DNA of 64,000 bases from Vibrio ponticus (GTDB lineage: Bacteria > Pseudomonadota > Gammaproteobacteria > Enterobacterales > Vibrionaceae), in the NCBI RefSeq assembly GCF_009938225.1, contig NZ_AP019657.1, positions 2,046,001-2,110,000 on the forward strand. Reading direction: 5' to 3'. Both the position numbers and the translations under genes were made by a program. Shown here piece by piece: positions 1 to 12,099 of the stretch. Position 1 is the first letter of the stretch. Each line of letters starts with the position of its first letter. The notes beneath the pieces are model-generated. The model saw nothing but the letters and a program-made list of their open reading frames with translations, was not told where the DNA came from and did not search any database.

Positions 1-20
1 GAGTGTCTTGATAAAACAGA

Positions 21-46
21 AAAGCGGCACCAAGTGGTGCCGCTTT
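21..46 (-). terminator. Rho-independent terminator after nutA
   Basis: Perfect 12-bp arms (21-32 and 35-46) with a 2-nt loop, flanked by A/T runs on both sides. It lies 36 bp past the nutA stop; on the minus strand the stem is followed by a T-rich tail. It could work in both directions. Confidence 0.8.
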
Positions 47-81
47 AGTTAATGCGATTTAAGACTTACAGTCAATAGCGC

Positions 82-1743
82 TTATTTGTAAACAATCTCA
101 CCTTTTGGTGCGAATGCGTTTACATCTACAGGGCTGTTTTCTTGTAGGTATTCTTTAAGAACTTCTGCATCAACGAAACCTGTGTTTACGTAACCTGGGT
201 GAGTCGATACTTTCGGGTAGCCGTCACCACCAGCTGCGTTGTAGCTTGGTACTGTGAAACGGTAAGTCTTCTCTAGATCGATCGCTTCACCACCAATCTT
301 AACGTCAGACACTTTGCCGTTTTCTACTGTCATAGAAACACCAGCAAACTGCGCGTAAGCACCTGAATCAACTGGTTTAGTACCCACAACGTTTAGGTAA
401 TCAATTACTTCCTTACCTGACATATCGATGTAAGTTACGATGTTACCAAACGGCTGAACTTTCAGTACGTCTTTGTAAGTTACGTCACCGCCTTCAATAG
501 AATCACGTACACCACCTGAGTTCATTACTGCGAAGTCAGCTTTAGCGCGATCCATATGTGCCGTCGCAATTAAACGACCTAGGTTTGTTTGCTCGAAACG
601 CACGATGTTACGATCACCGACTAACTTGCCGTTAGTTTCTGCGATTTTCACATTTAGCTGGTCTTGACCTTTTTCTTGGAAAGGACGTAGGAACTCAACC
701 ATAGCTTGGTCTTTCGCGATTTCATCTTCGATGAATACACGCTTGCTCTCACCGTCAACCTTGATTTTCTTCTTCAGGTTTACAGGGATAAGATCGTAGC
801 TCACCATTTCTAGCTCACCGTTACGGAATTCGAAATCCGCGCGACCTACGTATTTACCCCACTCGTACGCTTGTACGATATGAGTGCCATTTTGAATGTC
901 TGGTTTACATTCGTCAGAAGGTTGGAAGTTCTTCTTAATTACGTTTGGTGCTTCCATACACACTGGCTCTTGTGAGTGACCACCAACGATCATATCTAGT
1001 GAGCCTTCGTCTAGGTAACGAGCCAATGCTACATCACCTGGTGCGTTTATACCGCGGTTACCATTTTCGTAGTGACCCATGTGCGTCACTGCAAAGATTA
1101 GATCCGGTTTTTCAGTCTCTTTAAGTTCAGCGATTAGCTTCTTCGCTTCTTCTTTAGGATCACGGAATTCGATACCGCCGATAAATTCAGGGTTACCGAT
1201 TTTCTGCGTATCTTCCGTTGTTAAACCGATAACAGCAATCTTGATGCCTTGTTTCTCAAACATTTGGTAAGCCTGGAACATACGCTCGCCAGTCTTCTTG
1301 TCGTAAATGTTTGCTGAAAGCATTGGGAAGTTAGCCCACTCTTTTTGCTGCATTAGCACTTCAAGCGGGTTGTCGAATTCGTGGTTACCAAGTGCCATTG
1401 CATCGTAACCGATTTTGCTCATACCTTTGAAATCAGGTTCTGCGTCTTGAAGGTCTGACTCTGGTACACCAGTGTTGATGTCACCACCAGAAAGAAGTAA
1501 TACGCTACCGCCTTCAGCACGAATTTCTTCGCGTAGGTTGTCAATTAGCGTCTTACGAGCCGCCATGCCGTACTCACCGTATTTGTTTTCCCAGAAACGA
1601 CCGTGGTGGTCATTGGTGTGAAGAACTGTCAGTTTGTAAGTTTTATCTGCTTCCCAGTCATTTTGTGCTGTTGCTGCACAACCAGATAAGGTTGCAAGAA
1701 TGGCTGCACTCAGTGCAGTTTTTACGATCAGGCGTTGCGTCAT
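82..1743 (-). CDS. nutA: 5'-nucleotidase lipoprotein NutA (UshA family)
   Basis: About 553 residues. It hydrolyses extracellular nucleotides to nucleosides and phosphate at the cell surface or periplasm. The N-terminus carries a lipoprotein signal ending in the lipobox LSGC (about residues 19-22). The metallophosphatase signatures are visible in order: HTNDHHG, GGDINTG, GNHEFD, THMGH and GGHSQ, followed by the substrate-binding C-terminal domain with a YNAAGGDGYP segment. Two further in-frame ATGs lie upstream, but the Shine-Dalgarno GAAAGG (1751-1756) is correctly spaced (7 nt) only for the ATG at 1743. Vibrio NutA is known as a chloride-dependent, membrane-bound 5'-nucleotidase. It is a single-gene unit with its own terminator. 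Confidence 0.93.
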   Translation of the reverse strand: MTQRLIVKTALSAAILATLSGCAATAQNDWEADKTYKLTVLHTNDHHGRFWENKYGEYGMAARKTLIDNLREEIRAEGGSVLLLSGGDINTGVPESDLQDAEPDFKGMSKIGYDAMALGNHEFDNPLEVLMQQKEWANFPMLSANIYDKKTGERMFQAYQMFEKQGIKIAVIGLTTEDTQKIGNPEFIGGIEFRDPKEEAKKLIAELKETEKPDLIFAVTHMGHYENGNRGINAPGDVALARYLDEGSLDMIVGGHSQEPVCMEAPNVIKKNFQPSDECKPDIQNGTHIVQAYEWGKYVGRADFEFRNGELEMVSYDLIPVNLKKKIKVDGESKRVFIEDEIAKDQAMVEFLRPFQEKGQDQLNVKIAETNGKLVGDRNIVRFEQTNLGRLIATAHMDRAKADFAVMNSGGVRDSIEGGDVTYKDVLKVQPFGNIVTYIDMSGKEVIDYLNVVGTKPVDSGAYAQFAGVSMTVENGKVSDVKIGGEAIDLEKTYRFTVPSYNAAGGDGYPKVSTHPGYVNTGFVDAEVLKEYLQENSPVDVNAFAPKGEIVYK

Positions 1744-2119
1744 AGTCATACCTTTCAACTCAATAGGATCCACTACCATTTACTATCTTGAAATTTTGTT
1801 AAAAACTCGTGCCGCTGCACATTTTGTTGTTTTAGATAGCAAAACTTGACGTAGTTTAAAGTAAGCGAATTATTAGAACATTTTGTTTTCATTGATATGC
1901 AAGATGGATCACTATTATTTTATCCAAAATCTGCAATAAAAGCGGCAACTTACATCTGATTCTATAAATGATCACAAGCAAACGTTTTCGCCCTTACTTG
2001 CATGTAACATTTCATTTCTCACCTTATTGACTAGAATGCACAAACAATAGTCATCTTATTGAGCAATAAAGAAAAGGCTGCCATTTGGCAGCCTTTGTAA
2101 ACCGTATATTGTCACTTAA
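1744..2119. other. nutA upstream region and kdsA downstream region
   Basis: AT-rich noncoding stretch of 376 bp. It holds the nutA ribosome binding site at one end and the kdsA terminator at 2073-2096. No convincing promoter boxes or ORF were found. Confidence 0.5.
2073..2096 (-). terminator. Rho-independent terminator after kdsA
   Basis: Perfect 10-bp GC-rich arms (2073-2082, 2087-2096) with a 4-nt loop and an A-run that reads as a T-tail on the minus strand. It closes the hemA-to-kdsA leftward gene run. Confidence 0.8.
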
Positions 2120-3004
<885 letters not shown>

Positions 3005-3016
3005 CTATAACTGGAC

Positions 3017-3826
3017 TTAGTGCAGCGTCACCTGAGTCTTGCTCATGGCACGTACTTGATTTTTAAGTAATTCGGCAGCCGGATCATCCGGACACTGATC
3101 AATAAAGTATTGATAATCAGACAACGCCATCTGATGACAGTCTAGTTGCTGAAAGATAAAGCCGCGATCTCTTATTTCATAGGGATCATCTGGAGCGAAG
3201 GTCAGTGCGAGATCTGAGCAACGCAACGCAAGTGCATAACGCTCTTCTCTCAATAGGGCGCTTTTAATCAGTGCTAACCAGCGACCAATCACTGTCGGAT
3301 GATCGGCAGCTTTAAGATAACTTGGTTTTAACTTCGCAAAAGGTCCTTTCTGACCGACCAACCAAGCTCGCATAGTATGTTCTGAGACAAACTCACCATT
3401 AAAAGGATTCACATACTGCACAGGATCATGCGGCCAGCACACTTTAACCACAAACTGAGTTGGAAATGTCATTCCCTCAATTGGGAAGCCTAATTGCTTA
3501 CCGAAATAAAGCAGCAGCGCTCCTAGACTAACCGGAATACCTTTACGACGTTCGAGTACCTTATCTAAAAAGGCATTCGCACAATCGAAATAAGCCTCTT
3601 TGTCACCTTGAAATCCCCACTCATGGTAGAAAAGGCGCAAAAAAGCTTCAAAGCGTTGTTGAGGATGACTTTCATGTACCAATGCGAGTTCAGCTTCTTG
3701 CAGTAAACGTTGCATCTCAGCCTTTGCCCAATCCACTTGTGTGTCTGGGTCAATCGCTTGATTGAGCACTAAAGCGCCTTCGGCCAACTCAAGTGCATCA
3801 AAGTCTTCATCAAACAATTCGTACAT
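3017..3826 (-). CDS. sirB1: SirB1-family transglutaminase-like/TPR protein
   Basis: 269 residues. The N-terminal two thirds match the SirB1 transglutaminase-like core (the RRKGIPVSLGALLLYFGKQLG segment region around residues 92-113), and the C-terminal third has TPR-like helices (RCSDLALTFAPDDPYEIRDRG). The biochemical role is not established; the family is named after the Salmonella sirB locus (ychA in E. coli). It starts 14 bp after sirB2 and sits inside the prmC-kdsA gene run. A catalytic function cannot be confirmed by eye. Confidence 0.85.
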   Translation of the reverse strand: MYELFDEDFDALELAEGALVLNQAIDPDTQVDWAKAEMQRLLQEAELALVHESHPQQRFEAFLRLFYHEWGFQGDKEAYFDCANAFLDKVLERRKGIPVSLGALLLYFGKQLGFPIEGMTFPTQFVVKVCWPHDPVQYVNPFNGEFVSEHTMRAWLVGQKGPFAKLKPSYLKAADHPTVIGRWLALIKSALLREERYALALRCSDLALTFAPDDPYEIRDRGFIFQQLDCHQMALSDYQYFIDQCPDDPAAELLKNQVRAMSKTQVTLH

Positions 3827-3840
3827 TCGTAACCACCAAC

Positions 3841-4212
3841 TTAGAACAATGCAGGTACTTTCGTCACTGCAATCTTACCCGCCATACCAAGCCAACCTAA
3901 CGCGCCTAGGAAGGCAAAAATTCTTAGTAGATTGTTTTTTGCCAGCTTTAACGCAAAGAAACCCAACGCGATATAGGCAAGTACGCAACTTAGTTTCATC
4001 GGTAACCAAGGTGCCGCCGACCACGGTATAAACAACACGATCAGCGCTACACCAGATAGAAGCAGTGCGGTGTCATTAATATGCGGGAATACTTTAAGAA
4101 ACTTGTTATTACGTAATTCTGAGTTTGCTAGTAACAGAGCAAAACGCACTGATAGTAGCGTCGCGCTCAAGGCGATAGTGAGTAAGTGAAAATGCTTCAA
4201 TCCTTCGTACAT
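3841..4212 (-). CDS. sirB2: SirB2-family inner membrane protein
   Basis: 123 residues with four predicted hydrophobic membrane segments (about 8-26, 48-62, 70-90, 97-115). It opens with MYEGLKHFHLL, the typical SirB2 start. Function is unknown; the family is always found near sirB1, prmC and kdsA. It is separated by 16 bp from prmC upstream and 14 bp from sirB1 downstream, so it should be translated from the same message. Confidence 0.85.
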   Translation of the reverse strand: MYEGLKHFHLLTIALSATLLSVRFALLLANSELRNNKFLKVFPHINDTALLLSGVALIVLFIPWSAAPWLPMKLSCVLAYIALGFFALKLAKNNLLRIFAFLGALGWLGMAGKIAVTKVPALF

Positions 4213-4228
4213 CTAATTGCTCTCTTTG

Positions 4229-5083
4229 TTATTTTGTATAGCGACCTAATGTCACTCGATCGTTATGTCCATAATCTTGGAAAGTCTCCACATCTTGGTA
4301 ACCCATTTCAGTGAAGATTTCACGCACAGCTAGACCTTGGTCATAACCATGTTCAAACAACAACCAACCATCGTTGCTGAGAAACTGGCGAGCGTTATTC
4401 GTAATATGACGAATATCGGCTAAACCTTGCTCTGCTGCGACTAACGCACTCAGTGGTTCAAATCGCACATCCCCTTGAGTCAGATGAGGATCATTCTCTT
4501 CGATATAAGGAGGGTTTGAAACGATTACAGCAAACTGCGTACCAGCTTGCAGAGGTTCAAACCAGCTGCCAGCCAAAAACTCTGCGTTATTGATCGCTAA
4601 ACGTTTTGCATTGCGCGAGGCCAGTTGTTGCGCCTCTTCCATTAGATCAATCCCCACCACTCGGCGAGTCGGCATTTCTGAAGCCAGAGCTAATGCTATC
4701 GCGCCAGTACCGGTGCCAAGATCGAGGATGTCACCGTCACAAGCGAAAGCTTTATCCAAAGCCAGCTCAACAAGGCGCTCAGTATCAGGTCGAGGGATTA
4801 AAGTTGTCGGTGACACTTCTAAAGGTAGGGACCAAAACTCACGCTCACCAACAATGTAAGCAACGGGCTCCCCGGTTAAACGGCGCGCCAGTAATGCTTC
4901 AAAAGGTGCCAATTCTTGCACTGAAAGTTCTTTCTCAGGCCAAGTCATCAAAAATGAGCGTGGTTTATCTAATGCATGGCAGAGTAATACCGCAGCATCA
5001 AGAGACGGCGAATCACTGCCGCTCTCTTGAAGTTGCTGTGTCGCTCGCTTTAGTGTGTTTTCAACACTATTGGTAGCCGACAT
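4229..5083 (-). CDS. prmC: Release factor glutamine N5-methyltransferase PrmC
   Basis: 284 residues. It transfers a methyl group from SAM to the glutamine of the GGQ motif in release factors RF1 and RF2. The SAM-binding glycine-rich motif DLGTGTGAIA lies near residue 118 and the catalytic NPPYIEE motif near residue 190. An N-terminal helical release-factor-binding domain precedes them. It starts only 4 bp after its substrate gene prfA, the classic arrangement. Confidence 0.95.
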   Translation of the reverse strand: MSATNSVENTLKRATQQLQESGSDSPSLDAAVLLCHALDKPRSFLMTWPEKELSVQELAPFEALLARRLTGEPVAYIVGEREFWSLPLEVSPTTLIPRPDTERLVELALDKAFACDGDILDLGTGTGAIALALASEMPTRRVVGIDLMEEAQQLASRNAKRLAINNAEFLAGSWFEPLQAGTQFAVIVSNPPYIEENDPHLTQGDVRFEPLSALVAAEQGLADIRHITNNARQFLSNDGWLLFEHGYDQGLAVREIFTEMGYQDVETFQDYGHNDRVTLGRYTK

Positions 5084-5087
5084 TAAC

Positions 5088-6176
5088 TTAGTTGTTCTCT
5101 GCTAGAGCGGCTAACTGATCAGCTTGGTGCTCTTGAATCACAGGTTCAATCAAGCTTGCAAGATCGCCTTCCATCACTTCATTTAAACGGTAAACCGTTA
5201 AGTTGATGCGGTGATCTGAAACACGGCCTTGTGGGTAGTTGTAAGTACGGATACGGTCACTACGGTCACCAGAACCTAGCAGGTTGCGACGTGTGTCAGA
5301 AACCTCAGCTGCGCGGCGAGCTTCTTCAGCTTGAACAATACGTGCTGCCAGTACTTGCATCGCTTTCGCTTTGTTTTTGTGCTGAGAACGTTCGTCCTGA
5401 CACTCAACCACCGTACCCGTTGGTAAGTGGGTAATACGGATCGCTGAATCCGTGGTGTTAACGTGCTGACCACCAGCACCTGATGCACGGAATGTGTCGA
5501 TTTTTAGATCAGCCGCTTTAATTTCAGGTAGATCCGCTTCTGGAATTTCCGCCATCACAGCAATCGTACACGCAGAAGTGTGCACACGACCTTGCGATTC
5601 TGTTTCTGGTACACGTTGTACACGGTGACCGCCTGACTCAAATTTCAGCACGCCGTAAGCACCGTCACCGCTCACTTTAGCGATCATCTCTTTGTAACCG
5701 CCTTGCTCAGATTCATTGCAGCTCATCACTTCGACGCGCCAGCCTTTCTTCTCAGCAAACTTCGAGTACATGCGGAACAAGTTACCAGCAAAGATACCTG
5801 CTTCATCACCACCTGCACCTGCACGAATCTCAAGGAAACAGTTGCGATCATCGTTTGGATCTTTTGGCAGCAATAGAATTTGTAGTTCGTCATTAAGACG
5901 CTCAATCGCTTCTTTTGCTTCTTTAATTTCTTCCTGAGCCATCTCACGCATTTCTGCGTCATCTTCTTTCGCCATCTCTTCTGCAGCTTCAAGATCTTCT
6001 TGAGCCTGCTGATAAGCTTGGAAGCACTTAGTCACTTCTTCAAGCTGAGAGTACTCTTTTGATAGCGCACGGAATTTATCTTGATCACCAATGACACCAG
6101 GGTCACCCAGTAGGTGTTGTACTTCTTCATAACGTTCTACTAGCGTTTCTAGCTTAGTAAGAATAGAGGCTTTCAT
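5088..6176 (-). CDS. prfA: Peptide chain release factor 1
   Basis: 362 residues. RF1 reads UAA and UAG stop codons and triggers peptidyl-tRNA hydrolysis. The GGQ motif is visible in SGAGGQHVN near residue 235. The stop-codon recognition tripeptide appears as PET within [10 protein letters not shown], where E. coli has PAT. It lies between hemA (21 bp upstream) and prmC (4 bp downstream). Confidence 0.97.
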   Translation of the reverse strand: MKASILTKLETLVERYEEVQHLLGDPGVIGDQDKFRALSKEYSQLEEVTKCFQAYQQAQEDLEAAEEMAKEDDAEMREMAQEEIKEAKEAIERLNDELQILLLPKDPNDDRNCFLEIRAGAGGDEAGIFAGNLFRMYSKFAEKKGWRVEVMSCNESEQGGYKEMIAKVSGDGAYGVLKFESGGHRVQRVPETESQGRVHTSACTIAVMAEIPEADLPEIKAADLKIDTFRASGAGGQHVNTTDSAIRITHLPTGTVVECQDERSQHKNKAKAMQVLAARIVQAEEARRAAEVSDTRRNLLGSGDRSDRIRTYNYPQGRVSDHRINLTVYRLNEVMEGDLASLIEPVIQEHQADQLAALAENN

Positions 6177-6197
6177 ATATTTAACTCAGGGTTATAG

Positions 6198-7457
6198 TTA
6201 TAGCGGGTCTTCAAGACCCAAGCTTTGTCTAATAATGGCAAGCTTAGCAGGCTCACCTTGCTCTGCTGCTGTTTGTAAAGCACGTGTCGGTGTATGAATT
6301 AGCCTATTGGTGAGCTTATTACTCAACTCAACCAAGACTTTTTCAGGATCACCACCTGCAGCAAGAGCTTGGATACTTTTATTTAATAAATCTTGACGAA
6401 TATCGTTAGCATTAGTGCGATACTGTCGAATGCTGTCCACGCCTTGTAATGAGCGCAACCAAGTCATAAACGAGGCACTTTCTTCACTGACAATCGCTTC
6501 GGCTTGAATCGCTTCTACTTTGCGCTGTTCGATGTTGCTGTCGATAATAGACTGCAAATCATCGACCGAATAAAGATACGCATCATCAATTTCCCCAACT
6601 TGTGACTCAATATCACGAGGAACGGCGATATCAACAAGCAACATTGGTTGGTAACGTCGGCTTTTCAGTGCAGTTTCAACCATACCTTTACCGATAATCG
6701 GCAACGGGCTAGCGGTCGAACTTATCACAATATCGGCACGCGATAAGTGCTCAGGAATTTCTGGCAAACTAATCACTTCCGCACCAAATTGCTCGGCTAA
6801 AACCTGAGCGCGCTCTTTAGTTCGGTTAGCGACGATCATTTTATTACAACCATTCGCAGCCAAGTGTTTCGCGACTAACTCGATAGTCTCACCCGCTCCG
6901 ACAAGTAATACCGTTGAATCTTGTAATGACTCAAATATGTGTTTCGCAAGCGTACAAGCGGCGTAAGCAACAGAAACGGCATTACCGCCGATGTCGGTTT
7001 CTGTGCGTACTCGTTTAGCGACAGAAAAAGTTTTTTGAAACCACTTTTCCATTGATGCATTGACAGAATTACCGTCACGAGAGTCTGCAAAAGCTTGCTT
7101 TACTTGACCTAAAATTTGAGGTTCACCAAGCACCAAAGAATCTAACCCGCAAGCAACACGCATTAAATGACGAATAGCTGCCTGCTCTTCATGGACATAA
7201 ATACTCGGTTTTAATTCCTCTGCGCTCACTTGGTGGAACTGCGCGAGCCAATCAATAACCTTGTTCTTACAAGACGGTTTTACGTCACAGTAGATTTCTG
7301 TGCGGTTACACGTAGAGACAATCACACCACCGCTGACATGCGGGCTTTCAGACAGTTGCTGTAAAGCTTGCGGTAGCTTGTCCGGCCCAAACGCGACTTT
7401 CTCGCGCAGTTCTACTGAAGCCGTATTATGATTGATACCGATAGCAAGCAATGACAT
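6198..7457 (-). CDS. hemA: Glutamyl-tRNA reductase
   Basis: 419 residues. First committed enzyme of tetrapyrrole synthesis by the C5 route: it reduces Glu-tRNA to glutamate-1-semialdehyde with NADPH. The catalytic cysteine sits in STCNRTEIY near residue 50; the [17 protein letters not shown] block follows, then the NADPH-binding [15 protein letters not shown] segment and a C-terminal dimerisation helix. It heads the leftward operon and is divergent from lolB across a 278-bp gap that must carry both promoters. Confidence 0.96.
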   Translation of the reverse strand: MSLLAIGINHNTASVELREKVAFGPDKLPQALQQLSESPHVSGGVIVSTCNRTEIYCDVKPSCKNKVIDWLAQFHQVSAEELKPSIYVHEEQAAIRHLMRVACGLDSLVLGEPQILGQVKQAFADSRDGNSVNASMEKWFQKTFSVAKRVRTETDIGGNAVSVAYAACTLAKHIFESLQDSTVLLVGAGETIELVAKHLAANGCNKMIVANRTKERAQVLAEQFGAEVISLPEIPEHLSRADIVISSTASPLPIIGKGMVETALKSRRYQPMLLVDIAVPRDIESQVGEIDDAYLYSVDDLQSIIDSNIEQRKVEAIQAEAIVSEESASFMTWLRSLQGVDSIRQYRTNANDIRQDLLNKSIQALAAGGDPEKVLVELSNKLTNRLIHTPTRALQTAAEQGEPAKLAIIRQSLGLEDPL

Positions 7458-7735
7458 GTACTGTGTGTTCTCTAAATCTGGTTATGTGAAAACAGGGACG
7501 GAATTTTACTTGATGCCCCCCCTGAATAAAAGGGGATCACTCAACTGTTTTCTATTAACAACTAATTAAAATGTTATTAAGGCTGGAAAAATGGCAATTG
7601 TACCCTATTTCTCAAATAGATAGATTGAATAGCACTGCAAAGTGCGTATTTTCCTTTTTCAAACAAGAGTAACAATACTTTTCAATGTTATAGTATGTAT
7701 TCAGAAACTTGGCTGATTAAGGAACCCTATCCGCT

Positions 7736-8353
7736 ATGCCTTCGCGATTATTGACCAAACTCTCTGCAATCTTGTTTGTATTAGCCTTATTATCCGGCTG
7801 TAGCTCAGTACAGGACAGCTTTACCAGTGTTGAATGGCAAGCTCATCAGCAAAGACTCGAACTGATCTCGGATTACAAAGCGTCCGGCAAGCTAGGTTAC
7901 ATTTCACCTCAGCAAAGAGAATCTCTCAGCTTTTATTGGCAAAACTCTGCGCAAGACAGTGAATTGCGCCTAAGTACTTTTCTTGGTCAAACTGTGCTTA
8001 ACATGCAGATCACGCCATCACTGGCGACAGTCAAAACATACGAAGATGATGTCTACAGTGATGTCAGTGCTGACCGTTTGATCGCTCGCCTGACTGGTTT
8101 AAGTCTCCCGGTCGAACAACTCAATGATTGGCTGCTGGGCAAACCAACCAATGCCGACGAGTTTACTGTCAATGATACCCAAACATTGGCAACACTAACC
8201 AAGAAGATAAACGGGCAAACTTGGCAACTGATCTACTCCAGCTATCAGGATGTGCCGTTTTTAGGCTCAGATCTGCCTGTGCCTTACAAGCTAAAACTAA
8301 AACAAAACGACACCACCATCAATTTGGTAATCTCAAAGTGGACTTTGAAGTAA
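7736..8353 (+). CDS. lolB: Outer membrane lipoprotein LolB
   Basis: 205 residues. LolB receives lipoproteins from the carrier LolA and inserts them into the outer membrane. A lipoprotein signal with lipobox LSGC lies near residues 19-22, followed by the mature LolB fold with the SGKLGY start. It is divergent from hemA, as in many gamma-proteobacteria, and its TAA stop overlaps the ispE start (TAATG), suggesting translational coupling. Confidence 0.93.
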   Translation: MPSRLLTKLSAILFVLALLSGCSSVQDSFTSVEWQAHQQRLELISDYKASGKLGYISPQQRESLSFYWQNSAQDSELRLSTFLGQTVLNMQITPSLATVKTYEDDVYSDVSADRLIARLTGLSLPVEQLNDWLLGKPTNADEFTVNDTQTLATLTKKINGQTWQLIYSSYQDVPFLGSDLPVPYKLKLKQNDTTINLVISKWTLK

Positions 8354-9225
8354 TGATTCGTGACACCACTCATTGGCCTTCACCAGCCAAACTTAACCTA
8401 TTTTTATATATCACCGGACGTCGCGAAAACGGCTACCACGAGTTACAAACGCTTTTTCAGTTTGTCGACCATTGCGATGACCTCACCATTACCGCGAACG
8501 AGAGCGGCAATATCACATTAACACCTGATATTCCGGGTGTCGCGCTTGAGGATAATCTGATCTGGCGCGCTGCGACTGCACTGCAAAACTTCACCGGGTG
8601 TTCATTTGGTGCAGACATCGAACTCAACAAAATTTTGCCTATGGGTGGCGGAATTGGCGGTGGTTCATCAAATGCCGCAACCGTTTTAGTTGCACTTAAC
8701 CACCTATGGCAAACCAATTGCAGCGAAGATCAATTAGCCGAGATCGGTCTAAAGCTTGGGGCTGATGTACCAGTCTTTGTTCGTGGTCATGCTGCCTTTG
8801 CCGAAGGTGTCGGTGAAGAGATCGTCAAAGTAGAACCGCAAGAAAAGTGGTATTTGGTGGTAAGACCGAATGTAAGTATCGCGACTGTCGATATTTTTAC
8901 TCATCCTGACTTAACTCGCGATACGCCTAAACGCCCGTTATCACTGCTTTTAGAGTCAGAATACGGAAACGATTGCGAAAAAATTGTGAGAATGCTTTAT
9001 CCAGAGGTTGATAAGCAACTTTCATGGCTGCTACAATACGCGCCGTCAAGATTGACGGGTACTGGATCGTGCGTTTTTGCTGAATTTTTGAGCGAAAACG
9101 ATGCACAAAATGCATTCGCGCAATTATCTGACAATGTGTCGGCGTTTGTGGCCAAAGGTAATAACATTTCGCCCCTATACCAGACACTGGCTAAATACCG
9201 TTTAGCCCACAAATCATCTATTTAA
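8353..9225 (+). CDS. ispE: 4-diphosphocytidyl-2-C-methyl-D-erythritol kinase
   Basis: 290 residues. GHMP-family kinase of the non-mevalonate (MEP) isoprenoid pathway. The N-terminal [20 protein letters not shown] motif region and the GHMP ATP-binding loop [13 protein letters not shown] (about residues 96-108) are clear. A longer frame exists upstream, but homology begins at the ATG at 8353, which shares one base with the lolB stop. The set lolB-ispE-prs is conserved. Confidence 0.95.
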   Translation: MIRDTTHWPSPAKLNLFLYITGRRENGYHELQTLFQFVDHCDDLTITANESGNITLTPDIPGVALEDNLIWRAATALQNFTGCSFGADIELNKILPMGGGIGGGSSNAATVLVALNHLWQTNCSEDQLAEIGLKLGADVPVFVRGHAAFAEGVGEEIVKVEPQEKWYLVVRPNVSIATVDIFTHPDLTRDTPKRPLSLLLESEYGNDCEKIVRMLYPEVDKQLSWLLQYAPSRLTGTGSCVFAEFLSENDAQNAFAQLSDNVSAFVAKGNNISPLYQTLAKYRLAHKSSI

Positions 9226-9254
9226 AAACTGGACGCAAACCTGAGGTTTCCACC

Positions 9255-10199
9255 GTGCCTGATATGAAGCTATTTGCTGGTAACGCAACACCTGAACTAG
9301 CCCAACGTATTGCTGATCGTCTTTACATCTCACTTGGTGACGCCACTGTTTCTCGTTTCTCTGACGGCGAAGTCGCTGTTCAAATCAACGAAAACGTACG
9401 TGGTAGCGATGTATTCATCATCCAATCTACTTGTGCACCAACTAACGACAACCTAATGGAACTTGTCGTGATGATTGATGCAATGCGCCGCGCTTCTGCG
9501 GGCCGTATTACAGCAGTAATCCCTTACTTTGGTTACGCTCGCCAAGACCGTCGTGTACGTTCTTCTCGCGTGCCAATCACTGCTAAAGTGGTAGCAGACT
9601 TCCTGTCTAACGTAGGTGTTGACCGCGTTCTAACTATCGACCTACACGCAGAGCAGATTCAAGGCTTCTTCGACGTACCTGTAGATAACATCTTTGGTAC
9701 GCCAGTGCTGCTTGAAGACATGCAATCTCGTGGTCTAGAAAACCCTGTAGTGGTTTCTCCTGATCTAGGTGGCGTAGTACGTGCTCGTGCAACTGCAAAA
9801 GCACTAGGCGATATCGACATCGCTATCGTAGACAAGCGTCGTCCACGTGCAAACGTATCTGAGGTGATGAACCTAATCGGTGACGTTGAAGGTCGCGACT
9901 GTGTGATCGTAGACGACATGATCGATACAGGTGGCACTCTATGTAAAGCAGCTGAAGCGCTAAAAGAGCGTGGTGCTAAGCGTGTATTCGCTTACGCAAC
10001 TCACGCAGTATTCTCTGGTAACGCAGCTGACAACATCAAGAATTCTGTACTAGACCAAGTGATCGTAACTGACTCAATCACTCTGTCTAAAGAGATGGAA
10101 GCGACAGGTAAAGTAACTACACTAAGCCTATCTCGCATGCTTGCTGAAGCGATTCGTCGTATTAGCAACGAAGAGTCTATCTCTGCAATGTTCAACTAA
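9255..10199 (+). CDS. prs: Ribose-phosphate pyrophosphokinase
   Basis: 314 residues starting at a GTG codon. It makes PRPP from ribose-5-phosphate and ATP for nucleotide, histidine, tryptophan and NAD synthesis. Motifs: the GYARQDRR active-site flap region, the histidine-rich [11 protein letters not shown] segment and the PRPP-binding loop [10 protein letters not shown]. The [16 protein letters not shown] start agrees with the E. coli protein, supporting the GTG; a GAGG ribosome binding site precedes it. Its own terminator follows. Confidence 0.97.
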   Translation: MPDMKLFAGNATPELAQRIADRLYISLGDATVSRFSDGEVAVQINENVRGSDVFIIQSTCAPTNDNLMELVVMIDAMRRASAGRITAVIPYFGYARQDRRVRSSRVPITAKVVADFLSNVGVDRVLTIDLHAEQIQGFFDVPVDNIFGTPVLLEDMQSRGLENPVVVSPDLGGVVRARATAKALGDIDIAIVDKRRPRANVSEVMNLIGDVEGRDCVIVDDMIDTGGTLCKAAEALKERGAKRVFAYATHAVFSGNAADNIKNSVLDQVIVTDSITLSKEMEATGKVTTLSLSRMLAEAIRRISNEESISAMFN

Positions 10200-10220
10200 T
10201 CTCATCGATTAGCATGAATT

Positions 10221-10248
10221 AAAAACACCCCTTCTCAGGGGTGTTTTT
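10221..10248 (+). terminator. Rho-independent terminator after prs
   Basis: Perfect 12-bp arms (10221-10232 and 10237-10248), 4-nt loop and a run of seven or more T. It ends the lolB-ispE-prs unit 21 bp after the stop. Confidence 0.88.
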
Positions 10249-10345
10249 TTATTTCTTCATAACAGCAAAATCGCGCAATCTCGCCCGCGAGCAATTTTGT
10301 GTGCTATCATACTGCGCTTTTTGAGATTCCAGAGAGATCCTAACC

Positions 10346-10936
10346 GTGACTCAACAGATCAAACTTCTTGTCGGACTGGCTAACCCTGGCCCTGAATACG
10401 CTAAGACTCGCCATAATGCGGGTGCTTGGGTTGTGGAGGAGTTAGCTCGCGTTCATAACGTTACGCTAAAGAATGAACCAAAGTTCTTTGGTCTTACTGG
10501 ACGTATCATGGTAAATGGTGAGGATCTACGCCTATTGATCCCAACTACTTTTATGAACCTATCTGGCAAAGCAGTCTCTGCGCTGGCTAAGTTCTACCAA
10601 ATTAAACCAGAGGAAATTATGGTCGCTCATGATGAGCTAGACTTGCCTCCTGGTGTCGCTAAATTTAAAAAAGGCGGCGGTCATGGTGGTCACAACGGTC
10701 TGCGTGACACCATTAGCAAATTAGGCAACAACAAAGAGTTTTATCGTCTTCGTATTGGCATTGGTCATCCGGGACACAAAGATAAAGTGGCTGGTTATGT
10801 GTTGGGTAAAGCTCCTGCTAAAGAGCATGAGCAATTAGAAGCGGCAGCCGATGAAGCTGTACGCTGTCTGGACATCTTATTAAAAGATGGCCTAAACAAA
10901 GCACAAAACCGCTTACACACGTTCAAAGCTGAATAA
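10346..10936 (+). CDS. pth: Peptidyl-tRNA hydrolase
   Basis: 196 residues from a GTG start. It recycles peptidyl-tRNAs that drop off ribosomes. The catalytic histidine lies in KTRHNAGAW near residue 21, the catalytic aspartate in [11 protein letters not shown] and the substrate-contact [10 protein letters not shown] motif near residue 110. The start [19 protein letters not shown] matches the family N-terminus. It is followed 10 bp later by ychF, the usual partner. Confidence 0.95.
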   Translation: MTQQIKLLVGLANPGPEYAKTRHNAGAWVVEELARVHNVTLKNEPKFFGLTGRIMVNGEDLRLLIPTTFMNLSGKAVSALAKFYQIKPEEIMVAHDELDLPPGVAKFKKGGGHGGHNGLRDTISKLGNNKEFYRLRIGIGHPGHKDKVAGYVLGKAPAKEHEQLEAAADEAVRCLDILLKDGLNKAQNRLHTFKAE

Positions 10937-10946
10937 GGTTACAATC

Positions 10947-12038
10947 ATGGGTTTTAAATGTGGCATCGTTGGTCTACCAAACGTTGGTAAGTCAACTCTG
11001 TTCAATGCACTAACTAAAGCGGGTATCGAAGCAGCAAACTTCCCGTTCTGTACTATCGAACCAAACACTGGTGTGGTTCCAGTGCCAGATCTACGTCTAG
11101 ATGCGTTGGCAAAAATTGTGAACCCACAGCGTGTACTGCCAACTACAATGGAATTCGTAGATATCGCAGGTCTAGTTGCAGGTGCATCTCGTGGTGAAGG
11201 TCTAGGTAACAAATTCCTAGCAAACATCCGTGAAACTGACGCAATTGGTCACGTTGTTCGTTGTTTTGAGAACGAAAACATTATTCACGTTGCTGGTAAA
11301 GTATCACCAATCGAAGATATCGAAGTGATCAACCTAGAACTTGCACTTGCTGACTTAGACTCTTGTGAGCGTGCAATTCAACGTAACGCGAAAAAAGCGA
11401 AAGGCGGCGACAAAGACGCTAAGTTCGAACTAACTGTACTTGAAAAGCTACTACCTGTTCTAACTGAAGGTGGTTCTGCGCGTACAGTGAATCTATCTAA
11501 AGAAGAGCTAGCAGCAGTCGGTTACCTAAACTTCCTAACGCTTAAGCCAACAATGTACATCGCTAACGTGAACGAAGATGGTTTCGAAAACAACCCATAC
11601 CTAGATGCAGTTCGTGAGTTCGCAGAAAAAGAGAACAACGTTGTTGTTCCTGTATGTGCAGCGATTGAATCAGAAATGGCTGAACTAGAAGATGACGAGC
11701 GTGAAGAGTTCCTAGCAGACATGGGCATCGAAGAACCAGGTCTAAACCGCGTAATTCGCGCAGGTTATGAGCTACTTAACCTACACACTTACTTCACAGC
11801 TGGTGTTAAAGAAGTTCGCGCATGGACTATCCCTGTCGGTGCAACAGCACCAAAAGCAGCGGGTAAGATCCACACTGACTTTGAAAAAGGCTTTATCCGT
11901 GCAGAAGTAGTCGGCTACGACGACTTCATCCAATACAGCGGTGAAAGCGGCGCTAAAGATGCAGGTAAATGGCGTCTTGAAGGTAAAGAATACATCGTAA
12001 AAGATGGCGATGTAGTTCATTTCCGCTTCAACGTGTAA
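10947..12038 (+). CDS. ychF: Redox-regulated ATPase YchF (OLA1/Obg family)
   Basis: 363 residues. Translation-associated P-loop protein that binds ATP rather than GTP. The P-loop [14 protein letters not shown] lies at residues 8-21; the switch II region is [16 protein letters not shown]; the NxxE nucleotide-specificity motif is NVNED near residue 202, in place of the GTPase NKxD. A C-terminal TGS domain ends the protein. It is co-transcribed with pth. Confidence 0.95.
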   Translation: MGFKCGIVGLPNVGKSTLFNALTKAGIEAANFPFCTIEPNTGVVPVPDLRLDALAKIVNPQRVLPTTMEFVDIAGLVAGASRGEGLGNKFLANIRETDAIGHVVRCFENENIIHVAGKVSPIEDIEVINLELALADLDSCERAIQRNAKKAKGGDKDAKFELTVLEKLLPVLTEGGSARTVNLSKEELAAVGYLNFLTLKPTMYIANVNEDGFENNPYLDAVREFAEKENNVVVPVCAAIESEMAELEDDEREEFLADMGIEEPGLNRVIRAGYELLNLHTYFTAGVKEVRAWTIPVGATAPKAAGKIHTDFEKGFIRAEVVGYDDFIQYSGESGAKDAGKWRLEGKEYIVKDGDVVHFRFNV

Positions 12039-12073
12039 TTAACTGCCTATTTTTTGCGCAAGTTATTGAGTTT

Positions 12074-12099
12074 AAAAGCCAGCTAAATTGCTGGCTTTT
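12074..12099 (+). terminator. Rho-independent terminator after ychF
   Basis: Perfect 10-bp arms (12074-12083, 12090-12099), 6-nt loop and T-run, 35 bp after the ychF stop. Confidence 0.85.

Noticed and set aside
5726..5992. 88-codon frame overlapping prfA
   Set aside because: It lies in a shifted frame of a well-supported gene, and its lysine/arginine-rich composition reflects prfA codons.
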